From NCBI GenBank assembly GCA_942492825.1, contig OW818635.1, positions 558,001 to 622,000 on the forward strand: 64,000 nt of DNA. The letters are read 5' to 3'. This document shows, piece after piece, positions 8,599 to 16,601 of the stretch (positions within the stretch are counted from its first letter, which is position 1; each line of letters starts with the position of its first letter). The stretch comes from GWE2-51-13 sp942492825 (GTDB taxonomy: Bacteria; Bacillota_I; Bacilli_A; Erysipelotrichales; Erysipelotrichaceae). The position numbers and the translations under genes are program-made. Under the pieces are notes generated by a model, which searched no databases, was not told where the DNA came from, and was given only the letters and a program-made list of their open reading frames with translations.

Positions 8599-9818
8599 TA
8601 TCTTTCCTCATCCGGCAGACAGACGATTTCCGTCGCTAAACCGCCCAAGGAAGTTTCTTTAAGCTCCATCGGGATTTTCTTACCTGTATAATTCATTGTC
8701 CGTACGACCATGTCGAAACTGACCCGGTTCGGTTTGACGTTACCGATATAATTGGCCATCATGACCGCATCCATCGCCCGTAGCGTCGCCGCGCCATTGC
8801 GTTCGATACACGGGATAATGACATACCCGCCAACCGGATCGCAGGTCAAACCGAGGTGGTGTTCCATCGCGATTTCGGCGGCGTATTCGATTTGGCGTAG
8901 ACTTAAGTTTTCAAGATAAGCGACGGATGCCGCAGCCATGGCACATGCGGCGCCGATTTCGGCCTGACATCCACCCATCGCGCCGGAGATGGTCGCATTG
9001 CGTTTGATGATGTTCCCGAACATTCCGCCGACAAGCAATGCCTGGACCAATTTGCTTTTACTGACGCCGATATCATGATAATAGTGATACATGATCGCCG
9101 CCATGACGCCGCTGGACCCTAAGGTCGGTGCCGTCACGACCATTCCGCAGGCTGCGTTTTCTTCGTTGTTGGCATAGGCATATGCGACCAACCGCATGCG
9201 TTGTTTGACGCTGGGGTCATCCATGCTTTCCGCACTTAGCTTCAGTGACTTTGCGATACGGGGCATATTGAGTTTACCCGGCAACGTTCCGGTCGTATTT
9301 AATCCGCGTTCCACCGCCTTCAACATATGCGCAAGGATCGTGTTCATATACGGATCGATGTCCGGTTCATATTCCTTCACCAATGCGGCGATCGAAAGAT
9401 TGCGTCGTTCGCATCCTTCCATGATTTCGGTCATGCTTGTAAAGGGATAGACTTTCCGTTGAAAGTCGAAATCTTCCTCGACGACCTTAATGCTTCCACC
9501 GCCTAAGGAAAAGACATTCCATTCACCGATGATTTCGTTTTTTAAGTTGTAAGCCCGATAACGGACACCGTTTTCAAAATCATACTCCCAATGAAGTTTA
9601 AACGTGACTTTACAGAATTTCGGTTTGAACGTATCGATAATGATCTTGTCGGTGAAGTGTCCCCTGCCGGTCAACGAAAGCGATCCGTAAAGTTCCGCAT
9701 CGAAACTGACCGCATCCGGAAATCGTTCCTTAAAAAGCATTGCCGCGCGCCAAGGCGCCACCGTATGGCTGCTGGAAGGTCCCGGTCCTGTTTTATAGAG
9801 TTCTTTGAGTGATTCCAT
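8598..9818 (-). CDS. sdaA: L-serine dehydratase (single chain, iron-sulfur)
   Basis: Deaminates L-serine to pyruvate and ammonia using a [4Fe-4S] cluster. The N-terminal beta domain begins MESLKELYKTGPGPSSSHTV with the substrate-contacting SSSH, and the alpha domain holds the cysteines of SGAMGGCQAEIG and LTCDPVGGYVIIPCIERN. A further cysteine near the end, in ATEIVCLPDEER, may be the fourth ligand, which in studied enzymes is at the extreme C-terminus. At 406 residues it is shorter than the E. coli enzymes. I prefer ATG 9818 after GAGGTGACC; an in-frame GTG at 9824 is possible. It overlaps or nearly abuts holA. Confidence 0.9.
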   Translation of the reverse strand: MESLKELYKTGPGPSSSHTVAPWRAAMLFKERFPDAVSFDAELYGSLSLTGRGHFTDKIIIDTFKPKFCKVTFKLHWEYDFENGVRYRAYNLKNEIIGEWNVFSLGGGSIKVVEEDFDFQRKVYPFTSMTEIMEGCERRNLSIAALVKEYEPDIDPYMNTILAHMLKAVERGLNTTGTLPGKLNMPRIAKSLKLSAESMDDPSVKQRMRLVAYAYANNEENAACGMVVTAPTLGSSGVMAAIMYHYYHDIGVSKSKLVQALLVGGMFGNIIKRNATISGAMGGCQAEIGAACAMAAASVAYLENLSLRQIEYAAEIAMEHHLGLTCDPVGGYVIIPCIERNGAATLRAMDAVMMANYIGNVKPNRVSFDMVVRTMNYTGKKIPMELKETSLGGLATEIVCLPDEER

Positions 9819-9820
9819 GG

Positions 9821-10795
9821 TCACCTCGTCGCTTCGATCAAGAAGAGTTCGAAGCCGAATTTCTTATCCACCAACCCGGATTTACTTTTTTGGTCCAACT
9901 GCGCCAAGACATTCAATATATAAAGTAAACGTGAACTTTCCCCGGCTTGCGCCAAGCCCAAGAGTCGGCTCACGCGATAGAGATCCACTTTCGTCGACGA
10001 TCCCAACAAAGTATTGACGATTTCCTGACGATGCAAACCCTGTTGGTGCAGTGACAACACCTGATACATCAACCGGATCTGACTTGCGATCAACCCCATA
10101 AATGATAAAGGTTCCACATTCAAGACGACCATGTCGTTCCAAATGCGCAGACAACGTGCCAAATCCTTATCCATCAACGCGTTGATCAAATGGAATGTCT
10201 CGCTATCCAACGGACGTGATACCAAGGCGCGAACATCCTCAGTTTTAATGTGATCACCATAAAGTTTCAGTTTATCCAGCTCCCGGATCGCATTGACCAT
10301 TTGGTTATCCAAACGTGCCGCCAGTTCGTTGAATGCTTCATTGTCGAACTTCAATCCCCGCTGATTGGATTGATCGCGTAAGAACGCTTTAAATTCCGCT
10401 CCATCGAGTTTCTTTTCATGGATTTCCCGACAATACTTCTTGATCAGTTTATACACCTTTTTATTGGTGTCGATGTTTTCTTCATGATGAATAAAAATGA
10501 TCGAACAGAAATCGCTGGGATGGGATAGATAATTCTCGAGATCGCGCATTTCCCCGTCGCTTAAGTTCGATCCGCGCGTCAAGAAGACGCAATAATTGAC
10601 GATGATGATTTTGTGTTCGCTGAAAAAAGCAAACGTAGATGCTTCCTCAAGTACTTTTCGCATCGAAAAGTCGTTCTCCGAAGCATCGTAGACGATCGTA
10701 TTCATGGTATCTTGCTTTTTGACGTGTTCTTTGATCAATTGATCGACACGTTTCGAAAGAAGATATTCTTCGTTTCCGTAGAGAAGATAGTTCAA
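9821..10795 (-). CDS. holA: DNA polymerase III subunit delta
   Basis: A 324-residue clamp-loader subunit that opens the sliding clamp. It begins NYLLYGNEEYLLSKRVDQLI, the usual HolA start, and keeps the AAA+-like fold, KLDGAEFKAFLRDQ and the C-terminal collar region with SSRLLYILNVLAQLDQKSKSG. As expected for delta there is no Walker A motif. The start codon is TTG at 10795, preceded by GGTGG at suitable spacing; nearby ATGs are out of frame. Lies downstream of comEA-comEC as in Bacillus, and an internal extended -10 (TGG-TATAAT, around 10811-10819) may drive it separately. Confidence 0.92.
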   Translation of the reverse strand: MNYLLYGNEEYLLSKRVDQLIKEHVKKQDTMNTIVYDASENDFSMRKVLEEASTFAFFSEHKIIIVNYCVFLTRGSNLSDGEMRDLENYLSHPSDFCSIIFIHHEENIDTNKKVYKLIKKYCREIHEKKLDGAEFKAFLRDQSNQRGLKFDNEAFNELAARLDNQMVNAIRELDKLKLYGDHIKTEDVRALVSRPLDSETFHLINALMDKDLARCLRIWNDMVVLNVEPLSFMGLIASQIRLMYQVLSLHQQGLHRQEIVNTLLGSSTKVDLYRVSRLLGLAQAGESSRLLYILNVLAQLDQKSKSGLVDKKFGFELFLIEATR

Positions 10796-10852
10796 TTTAC
10801 CACCGCATCCATTATACCAAATCCATGTCGTCTCCGCGCTTCCATTTTGCCT

Positions 10853-12775
10853 TTATCGTTGAGTTTTAACCAGAAACCATCTTCCCTGCGATGAGGTCAC
10901 AAGCGCAAATCCCGGAAACAGACTGACCGTGATGTCTCCGTCTTGTCGTGTCATGCGATACGGTAGGCGATAATCGCGAAGACGTTGAAGAACGGAAGCA
11001 TGCGGATGTCCATAGTTGTTTTCTCCGACGCTAATGATTGCGAGTTTGGCTTGGATCGATCCTACGAATGACTCGGAAGTCGCAGTTTGACTTCCATGGT
11101 GCCCTAACTTAACGATATCGGTCTGAAGTTCATATTTGTTGATTAAATCTTGTTCGACTTTGACATCCGTATCGGCCATAAATAGAAACCGAGTTCCCAA
11201 AAGCGATGTCGCATAGACCAACGAGTCGGCATTCGTTTCACCATAGGTCGTGTTCGACGTCAAATTCATCAGATGCAATCCGGGGCAGCTGATATTTTGT
11301 AGGTCGGTAACTATATTATCGATCGTAAACGAAGCCGAATATACTTGTTTGTTTCCCGCATGATCCGCATCGTCATGCGTCAATACCAAAGCATCCACAT
11401 GATTGACGGATTTCGATCGTAAAGTCGAAATCAACGTTTTCGCTTGGATCGGCGGTCCGGTATCCATCAAAACCGTACAGCGATTCAACGCGCTTCGCAC
11501 CAACATCGCATCACCTTGACCGGCATTCAGATAAACAACTTGCGGAATCGGTAAAAGATAGTATCGAAATGGGGACATCACAAAACATACGAGGATGATT
11601 TTGTGGAGTCTACGGCGAGATGGAAAAAACAGAAAAAGAATAAGTCCGCATAAAAGTATCCAGTCCGGAAGCATACCGATCCATTGAATGGTTTGAGTAG
11701 GAAGAAATAAGTAGAATGTTGAGATTAAGTGATAGAGACCGACGCAAACGTAGGATAAGTACGGTATGAAGAGTGATAACCAAAACAGTAGAACGAGAGG
11801 TTTCATCAATGAACGTAAGAACGGAAAAAGAAGGATGTCAAGTGGCGATACGATGGCTTCTGAGCGTGAAAAGACAAATGCTAAGAAAAGCCACGAAACA
11901 AGACGTTGAATTTTTTGCGGGAAAAACAAGCTACTGGCTTGAAACAAGAGCGGAATCAGAATCGGCCATTGCGATAAGGTTTGGGGACAAACGAGATAGA
12001 ATATGAAGATCGATAATGAGAACTTCAAGGTACGATCGTTGATCCAAAAACGTAAAAATAAATCGACGAGGATGCGCCATGCGGCAAGCGGAAATCCGAA
12101 TAACCAACTGAACAATAGTAATCCGAGAAAGCGAAGATAACGTGCAAGTTTCTCAGATGCGACGAAGATCAAAACTAGATCCATGACATACAGAAACACC
12201 GAGAATTGGATTCCCATGGAAACGACATCGAAAATTCCAAGTGTTTTATTCGTATCATAAAGCAAATCACGCCAAAGCGTCGTAAACGCACTGTGATGTT
12301 GTGCTACGCCGCCGACTAGCAATTCATGTAGGAAAGTCTTGCGACAAAATACTTGGACTTGTGAATCGGATACACTGCCGATGATGCGGTTTGCTTGTGC
12401 CCAAGACCGAGCATCGAATCCGAAATCACCGACACGGTTTTGAATCTGATTGACTTCACCGGTGTTGACGACGCGATCCATCGCATGAAAATCACTGACA
12501 TCATCGGTTAGCACTAAAATACGATCGAATCCTTTCGCAACAAGGACCGAAGAAGGATTGATTTCGATGATGGTTCCTTCGGTGAAGGAATTGTTGGGGA
12601 CAACGACAAGTAAACGAAGTAGAATCAATATTCCAACCACCAAAAAAGCAAACCGTTGACGTGGTTGGATGCTTTTACATAACGCGAGTATTCCGATTAA
12701 AAGACTCCAGAACGGACTTTTCGTCGACATAGCAATCAGGATAAGAATCGATGATGCAACAAACAGTCGTCTCAT
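10853..12775 (-). CDS. comEC: DNA uptake channel protein ComEC/Rec2
   Basis: A 640-residue polytopic membrane protein that passes single-stranded DNA across the membrane during natural transformation. The N-terminal hydrophobic region and OB-like segment are followed by the multi-spanning Competence domain (about residues 165-400). The C-terminal metallo-beta-lactamase-like domain carries VYLNAGQGDAMLV (usual LDVGQGD), LTHDDADHAGN, LGHHGS and GHPHASV. The ATG overlaps the comEA stop as ATGA. The sequence is intact, so uptake is potentially functional. Confidence 0.93.
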   Translation of the reverse strand: MRRLFVASSILILIAMSTKSPFWSLLIGILALCKSIQPRQRFAFLVVGILILLRLLVVVPNNSFTEGTIIEINPSSVLVAKGFDRILVLTDDVSDFHAMDRVVNTGEVNQIQNRVGDFGFDARSWAQANRIIGSVSDSQVQVFCRKTFLHELLVGGVAQHHSAFTTLWRDLLYDTNKTLGIFDVVSMGIQFSVFLYVMDLVLIFVASEKLARYLRFLGLLLFSWLFGFPLAAWRILVDLFLRFWINDRTLKFSLSIFIFYLVCPQTLSQWPILIPLLFQASSLFFPQKIQRLVSWLFLAFVFSRSEAIVSPLDILLFPFLRSLMKPLVLLFWLSLFIPYLSYVCVGLYHLISTFYLFLPTQTIQWIGMLPDWILLCGLILFLFFPSRRRLHKIILVCFVMSPFRYYLLPIPQVVYLNAGQGDAMLVRSALNRCTVLMDTGPPIQAKTLISTLRSKSVNHVDALVLTHDDADHAGNKQVYSASFTIDNIVTDLQNISCPGLHLMNLTSNTTYGETNADSLVYATSLLGTRFLFMADTDVKVEQDLINKYELQTDIVKLGHHGSQTATSESFVGSIQAKLAIISVGENNYGHPHASVLQRLRDYRLPYRMTRQDGDITVSLFPGFALVTSSQGRWFLVKTQR

Positions 12776-13224
12776 ATCCGAATGTGATCTTTGAGTTTCG
12801 CGAACAACTTATCCTTGATCCCTTTGACTTTCATGATATCTTCGATCTGTTGAAAAAGACCATGCGCGAGACGATAATCGACGATGCGTTTCGCCATGGC
12901 GGGTCCAATCCCTGGAAGTGTCGCCAGTCCTTCCGCATCGGCGGTATTGATGGATATCTTGGCAAGTGACTCACGACCTTCAATAATCAAGATGTCACCG
13001 TCTTTCAACACGATCGTTTGGTTCAATGTGGTGATATCGCTGGCATCGGTAAGTTTCACATAGGTTAGAAGATCGCCGATGGTCGCATAACGTTGAAGTT
13101 TGAACGTACCGGGGTTGGCGACTTCGCCGCGGACCGAAACTTGAATCGATTGGCTTTCTTGCGGGTAGATTTCGGTTTGACAACCGATGAGTAGCAACAG
13201 AAAAAAAAGCAGGAAAGGTTTCAT
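12772..13224 (-). CDS. comEA: Competence protein ComEA-like DNA receptor (lipoprotein-like)
   Basis: A 150-residue membrane-anchored DNA-binding protein. The N-terminus MKPFLLFFLLLLIGCQTEIY contains a possible lipobox (LIGC), unlike the usual transmembrane-anchored ComEA, so it may be lipid-anchored. An SLBB-like region (VSVRGEVANPGTF) comes next, then the helix-hairpin-helix DNA-binding domain SINTADAEGLATLPGIGPAMAKRIVDYR. It delivers captured DNA to ComEC. It follows greA by 44 bases with a GGAGGA site and no clear terminator between them. Confidence 0.9.
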   Translation of the reverse strand: MKPFLLFFLLLLIGCQTEIYPQESQSIQVSVRGEVANPGTFKLQRYATIGDLLTYVKLTDASDITTLNQTIVLKDGDILIIEGRESLAKISINTADAEGLATLPGIGPAMAKRIVDYRLAHGLFQQIEDIMKVKGIKDKLFAKLKDHIRI

Positions 13225-13268
13225 GGGAAGTCCTCCTGCTTTATGTTATGAATGGTTTGCTTGGATTC

Positions 13269-13739
13269 CTAGTCGATCGACAAGATCCGAACGTGGTACG
13301 GTTCTTCGACCGGAACGATTACTTCATCTCCGACGCGATGTTCCATCAACGCAACGGCTAACGGTGTCACATTGGAAAGTTTACCGTTGAGCGGATCGGA
13401 TTCGACCGAACCGACGATGATGTATTTTTCTTCTTCGTTGGTTTCCAAATCCAAAATCACAATCTTGGCGCCAAGTTTGACGACCTTCAATCCGCCGCGG
13501 CGGTCATCGATGATCTCGATGTTATTGAGCATTTGTTCGAGCTCGCGGATACGGGCTTCGATACGAGCTTGGCGATCACGGGCGACATCATAGTCGGCGT
13601 TTTCGGATAAGTCACCCTGCGCACGCGCCGCTTGTAAGTCTTCGATGACTTCCTTACGGACGACATGGATCAGGTGATCTTGTTCTTTCAGTAACTCTTG
13701 GTACCCTTCTTGGGTCACCAATACTTTTTCTTGGGGCAT
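13269..13739 (-). CDS. greA: Transcription elongation factor GreA
   Basis: A 156-residue cleavage factor that reactivates backtracked RNA polymerase. The N-terminal coiled coil contains the acidic tip LSENADYDVARDRQARIEARI, with the catalytic acidic pair at E-N-A-D. The C-terminal FKBP-like domain ends HRVGDEVIVPV. An AAGGAG site precedes the ATG. It may be the first gene of greA-comEA-comEC-holA-sdaA. Confidence 0.97.
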   Translation of the reverse strand: MPQEKVLVTQEGYQELLKEQDHLIHVVRKEVIEDLQAARAQGDLSENADYDVARDRQARIEARIRELEQMLNNIEIIDDRRGGLKVVKLGAKIVILDLETNEEEKYIIVGSVESDPLNGKLSNVTPLAVALMEHRVGDEVIVPVEEPYHVRILSID

Positions 13740-13765
13740 GGTACAACTCCTTTTTTACGTTACGG

Positions 13766-13794
13766 ATTATAGCATATTTCCACGGATTATCAAA
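13766..13794 (-). promoter_or_regulatory. greA promoter
   Basis: On the minus strand TTTGAT (13794-13789), 17-base spacer, TATAAT (13771-13766) preceded by TGC. Confidence 0.8.
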
Positions 13795-13870
13795 GCGTCG
13801 CTTTCGCGAACGATGATTTTTGCTTGAGAATAAGCTTCATATCGCCGAATTAGCGACCGCTCAATTGATT

Positions 13871-14500
13871 TTAACTATTATGGTCGATGATACTGCGAAT
13901 CTTGGTCACCAACAAGTCGACGGCGACTTCGTTCTTTCCGCCTTCCGGAATGATGACGTCCGCGAAACGTTTGGAAGGTTCCACGAAAATCTCATGCATC
14001 AAGCGAACCGTGTTCATATATTGGTTGACAACTGATTCCAAAGTACGGCCGCGATCGCGAACGTCGCGGACCAATCGTCGGATAAAACGGACATCCGCGG
14101 GCGTATCGACGAAGATTTTGATATCCAGACAACCGCGCAAATGTTCATCTTCCAACACAAACAAGCCTTCCAAAACGATGACGTCGCTGGGTTGGATGAA
14201 CTCGGTGATTTCACTGCGGGTATGGTTGACGAAATCATAGGTCGGTTTTTCGACGACATCCCCATCGATCAAATGATTGAGATGGGTTGCGAGAAGATCG
14301 TTGTCAAAAGCAAACGGATGGTCGTAATTGGTTTTGACCCGTTCTTCCATCGGCATATCGCTTTGGTTTTTATAGTAGTCGTCTTGACGGATGATCAAGA
14401 CTGAGTTGGTTTCCTCAAACGCTTTCTTCAACCGTTTGGCGATCGAAGTCTTGCCCGAGGCGCTGCCTCCCGCGATTCCGATGATTACGCTGCGTCGCAT
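13871..14500 (-). CDS. udk: Uridine kinase
   Basis: A 209-residue P-loop kinase phosphorylating uridine and cytidine in pyrimidine salvage. The Walker A GIAGGSASGKTS lies at residues 8-19; RQDDYYKNQSDMPMEERVKTNYDHPFAFD and LEGLFVLEDEHLR are classical Udk segments. It follows mltG by ten bases with a GTGAGGAAAG ribosome-binding site, reproducing the mltG-udk-greA order seen in other Bacillota. Confidence 0.96.
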   Translation of the reverse strand: MRRSVIIGIAGGSASGKTSIAKRLKKAFEETNSVLIIRQDDYYKNQSDMPMEERVKTNYDHPFAFDNDLLATHLNHLIDGDVVEKPTYDFVNHTRSEITEFIQPSDVIVLEGLFVLEDEHLRGCLDIKIFVDTPADVRFIRRLVRDVRDRGRTLESVVNQYMNTVRLMHEIFVEPSKRFADVIIPEGGKNEVAVDLLVTKIRSIIDHNS

Positions 14501-14510
14501 ACGTCTTTCC

Positions 14511-15581
14511 TCACTTTAAGTATTTCTCAATATTGGCTAAATGCTGGGCATAAGTGGATGCGAAATGAACCGTTCCGTCACCGTAAACGTCCGCGATGAA
14601 GTAGAGATAGTTGTTGGTAGTCGGATTCAACACGGCATCGATCGCGTTCTCGGCCGGATTGGTGATCGGACCGATCGGCAATCCCGGATACTTGTATGTG
14701 TTGTATTTGGAATCGATATCGCCGTTGCGTTCGCAGTCTTTCCAATCGTCATAGTCATAGAGTGCATAGCACACGGTGACGGAGGATTGAAGCAACATGT
14801 TTTTATCCAACCGATTAAAGAAGACTTGCGCGACGTTTTTCATGTCTGCCGGTTTCGAAGCTTCGAACTGCACGACCGAAGCCAAGATCACGATCTGGTG
14901 GGTCGATAACGATGAACTTGAGAATTCTTCTTTATGATTCTCATAAACGGACTCCGCTTGCGAAATCAAGCGTTCGGTGATTTGTTTCGCCGTCCAATCC
15001 GGATTGATGAAATAGGTTTCCGGAAAGAGATACCCTTCCAATTTAATGCGGGTCCCAGCGGTCTTGATAGCCGGTGTGATGATATCGAATTTAGCGTCGA
15101 GCGTATCTAGGTAGGCATCGTCGTTCCACAAAGCGAGTAAATCGTTGGCACTGATCGATGTTTTCGCCGCAATCTTCGCCGCGACATCGCGTGCCCAATC
15201 ACCCGGCACGATCGTCAACAATACGTCTTTGGAGATCGCTCCGGCCGGATCGTTGACTTTAAGCAAGATTTCTTTCAAATCCCAGGCCTTATCCAAACGG
15301 TAGATTCCGGCTTTGATCGACGTCAGCTTTTCATATCGTGCGTAGAATTTCGCCACGGTAACATCGCGGATGACGCCGGCGTCATACAATGCCTTAACGG
15401 CGCTGTCCGCCGAAGATCCAGCCGGGATTTCCATGGTGACGACTTCACTTTCGGTAGCCACCGGTTTGAGGGATTTAGTGACATAATCGTAGCCGACATA
15501 GCCTCCGACAAGCAGTAACGCAAGAAAAACAAGTACGGAAAACTTCAGTACTTGTTTGGTTTTTTTAGACTTCTTTTTCAT
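14511..15581 (-). CDS. mltG: MltG/YceG-like endolytic peptidoglycan transglycosylase
   Basis: A 356-residue membrane-anchored protein. A Lys-rich cytoplasmic tail (MKKKSKKTKQ) and one transmembrane segment (about residues 12-32) precede the extracellular YceG domain, recognisable from IKLEGYLFPETYF, FNRLDKNMLLQSSVTVCY, YNTYKYPGLPIGPITNP and YLYFIAD. MltG sets glycan strand length. Odd point: the catalytic-glutamate motif (normally ASIVEKE) reads ASVVQFEA, so the first Glu is Gln (CAG at 14868-14870). Starts at 15602 or 15617 are also in frame. It overlaps the DUF1292 gene. Confidence 0.88.
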   Translation of the reverse strand: MKKKSKKTKQVLKFSVLVFLALLLVGGYVGYDYVTKSLKPVATESEVVTMEIPAGSSADSAVKALYDAGVIRDVTVAKFYARYEKLTSIKAGIYRLDKAWDLKEILLKVNDPAGAISKDVLLTIVPGDWARDVAAKIAAKTSISANDLLALWNDDAYLDTLDAKFDIITPAIKTAGTRIKLEGYLFPETYFINPDWTAKQITERLISQAESVYENHKEEFSSSSLSTHQIVILASVVQFEASKPADMKNVAQVFFNRLDKNMLLQSSVTVCYALYDYDDWKDCERNGDIDSKYNTYKYPGLPIGPITNPAENAIDAVLNPTTNNYLYFIADVYGDGTVHFASTYAQHLANIEKYLK

Positions 15582-15855
15582 CGGCGACTTCTTCCTCTTC
15601 ATCCTCGGACTCCGCATTGTCGAAGTTGAAGGCTTCGAAAACTTCTTCGATCATCGCCCATTCTTCTTCGCTGGTCACCGGGATAAGATTCCCTTCGTCG
15701 TCATAGGCGGAAGCGAACACTTCGCCGCTGTCGTCGTTGGGATCAAAGTAGAGCACGTAACTCTTATGACTATTGTCATCTTCGAACGTAAATAGGATTT
15801 CCATCGTTAATTCTTTGCCTGTCTCGTCGATGACGATGATCGTTGTATCTTCCAT
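15565..15855 (-). CDS. DUF1292 family protein
   Basis: A 96-residue acidic protein, MEDTTIIVIDETGKELTMEI, with DNSHKSYVLYFDPNDDSGEVFASAYD and a highly acidic C-terminal tail (ESEDEEEEVADE). This matches the DUF1292 (YrzB-like) family, found next to ruvX and ireB in Bacillota. Function unknown. GGAGGAAAC precedes the ATG, and the 3' end overlaps mltG. Confidence 0.9.
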   Translation of the reverse strand: MEDTTIIVIDETGKELTMEILFTFEDDNSHKSYVLYFDPNDDSGEVFASAYDDEGNLIPVTSEEEWAMIEEVFEAFNFDNAESEDEEEEVADEKEV

Positions 15856-15869
15856 GTTTCCTCCGTAAG

Positions 15870-16283
15870 TTAATGTGAATCCAAATAGCCTTGCAAGATC
15901 TGCACCGCGGCCACCTGGTCGATGACTTCTTTGCGTTTCTTGCGGCTGACGTCGGCCGAAATCAACATGCGCTGTGCGGCGACCGTTGTTAATCGTTCGT
16001 CGATCAATATGACTTCGATATCGCATGCCTCTTCCAATCGTTCCTTGAAAAACTGCGATCGTTGCGCGCTGACGCCCAACGATCCGTTCATATGTTTCGG
16101 AAGACCTAGGACGATCGTTTTGACTTCTTGCTCCTTCAGTATCGGAAGCAACAAGTCGATCGCACGATCGAAATCTTCATGTTCGAAACGTAAGGTGGCC
16201 AAAGGTCGGGCGATCATGCCCAAGGCGTCGGAAACCGCGATCCCTAAGGTGACGGTTCCTAAATCCAATCCCATGACCCGCAT
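15870..16283 (-). CDS. ruvX: Holliday junction resolvase-like protein RuvX (YqgF)
   Basis: A 137-residue RNase H-fold nuclease. MRVMGLDLGTVTLGIAVSD carries the first catalytic Asp, VLGLPKHMNGSLG the second segment, and LIDERLTTVAAQRML plus DQVAAVQILQGYL the remaining acidic residues. Family members act in 16S rRNA 5' end processing and possibly recombination. Coupled to ireB through a TAATG overlap. Confidence 0.95.
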   Translation of the reverse strand: MRVMGLDLGTVTLGIAVSDALGMIARPLATLRFEHEDFDRAIDLLLPILKEQEVKTIVLGLPKHMNGSLGVSAQRSQFFKERLEEACDIEVILIDERLTTVAAQRMLISADVSRKKRKEVIDQVAAVQILQGYLDSH

Positions 16284-16543
16284 TATTCTTTCTCGTCCAA
16301 GTAAAAGCGTACCAGTTCTTCGATGATTTCGTAACGTTCCACCGATTGGATGATGGAGCGTGCGTTATGGTAACTGGAGATGTAGGCCGGGTCGTTGGAA
16401 ATCAAGTACCCCGAAAGCTGGTTGACCGAATTGTAGCCGCGCTCTTCCAAGGCTTCCCGAACGGTTTTGAGGATCTCCCGTATGTTGGATTGGCGAAGTT
16501 CGTCGGATTTGAACGACATCGTTTCGGCTGCTTGTTTGCTCAT
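16283..16543 (-). CDS. ireB: IreB family regulatory phosphoprotein
   Basis: An 86-residue small protein, MSKQAAETMSFKSDELRQSN, followed by VREALEERGYNSVNQLSGYLISNDPAYISSYHNAR, the hallmark DUF965/IreB sequence. In enterococci IreB is phosphorylated by the PASTA kinase IreK and affects cephalosporin resistance. ATG 16543 is chosen over 16549 because GGAGG is at proper distance only from the former. The alaS-ireB-ruvX-DUF1292-mltG order is typical for Bacillota. Confidence 0.95.
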   Translation of the reverse strand: MSKQAAETMSFKSDELRQSNIREILKTVREALEERGYNSVNQLSGYLISNDPAYISSYHNARSIIQSVERYEIIEELVRFYLDEKE

Positions 16544-16601
16544 GCACATCCCCTCCTTCTGTTGGTTTTATTTTACTTTACTTTTTTATAAATTGAAAGT
16601 G

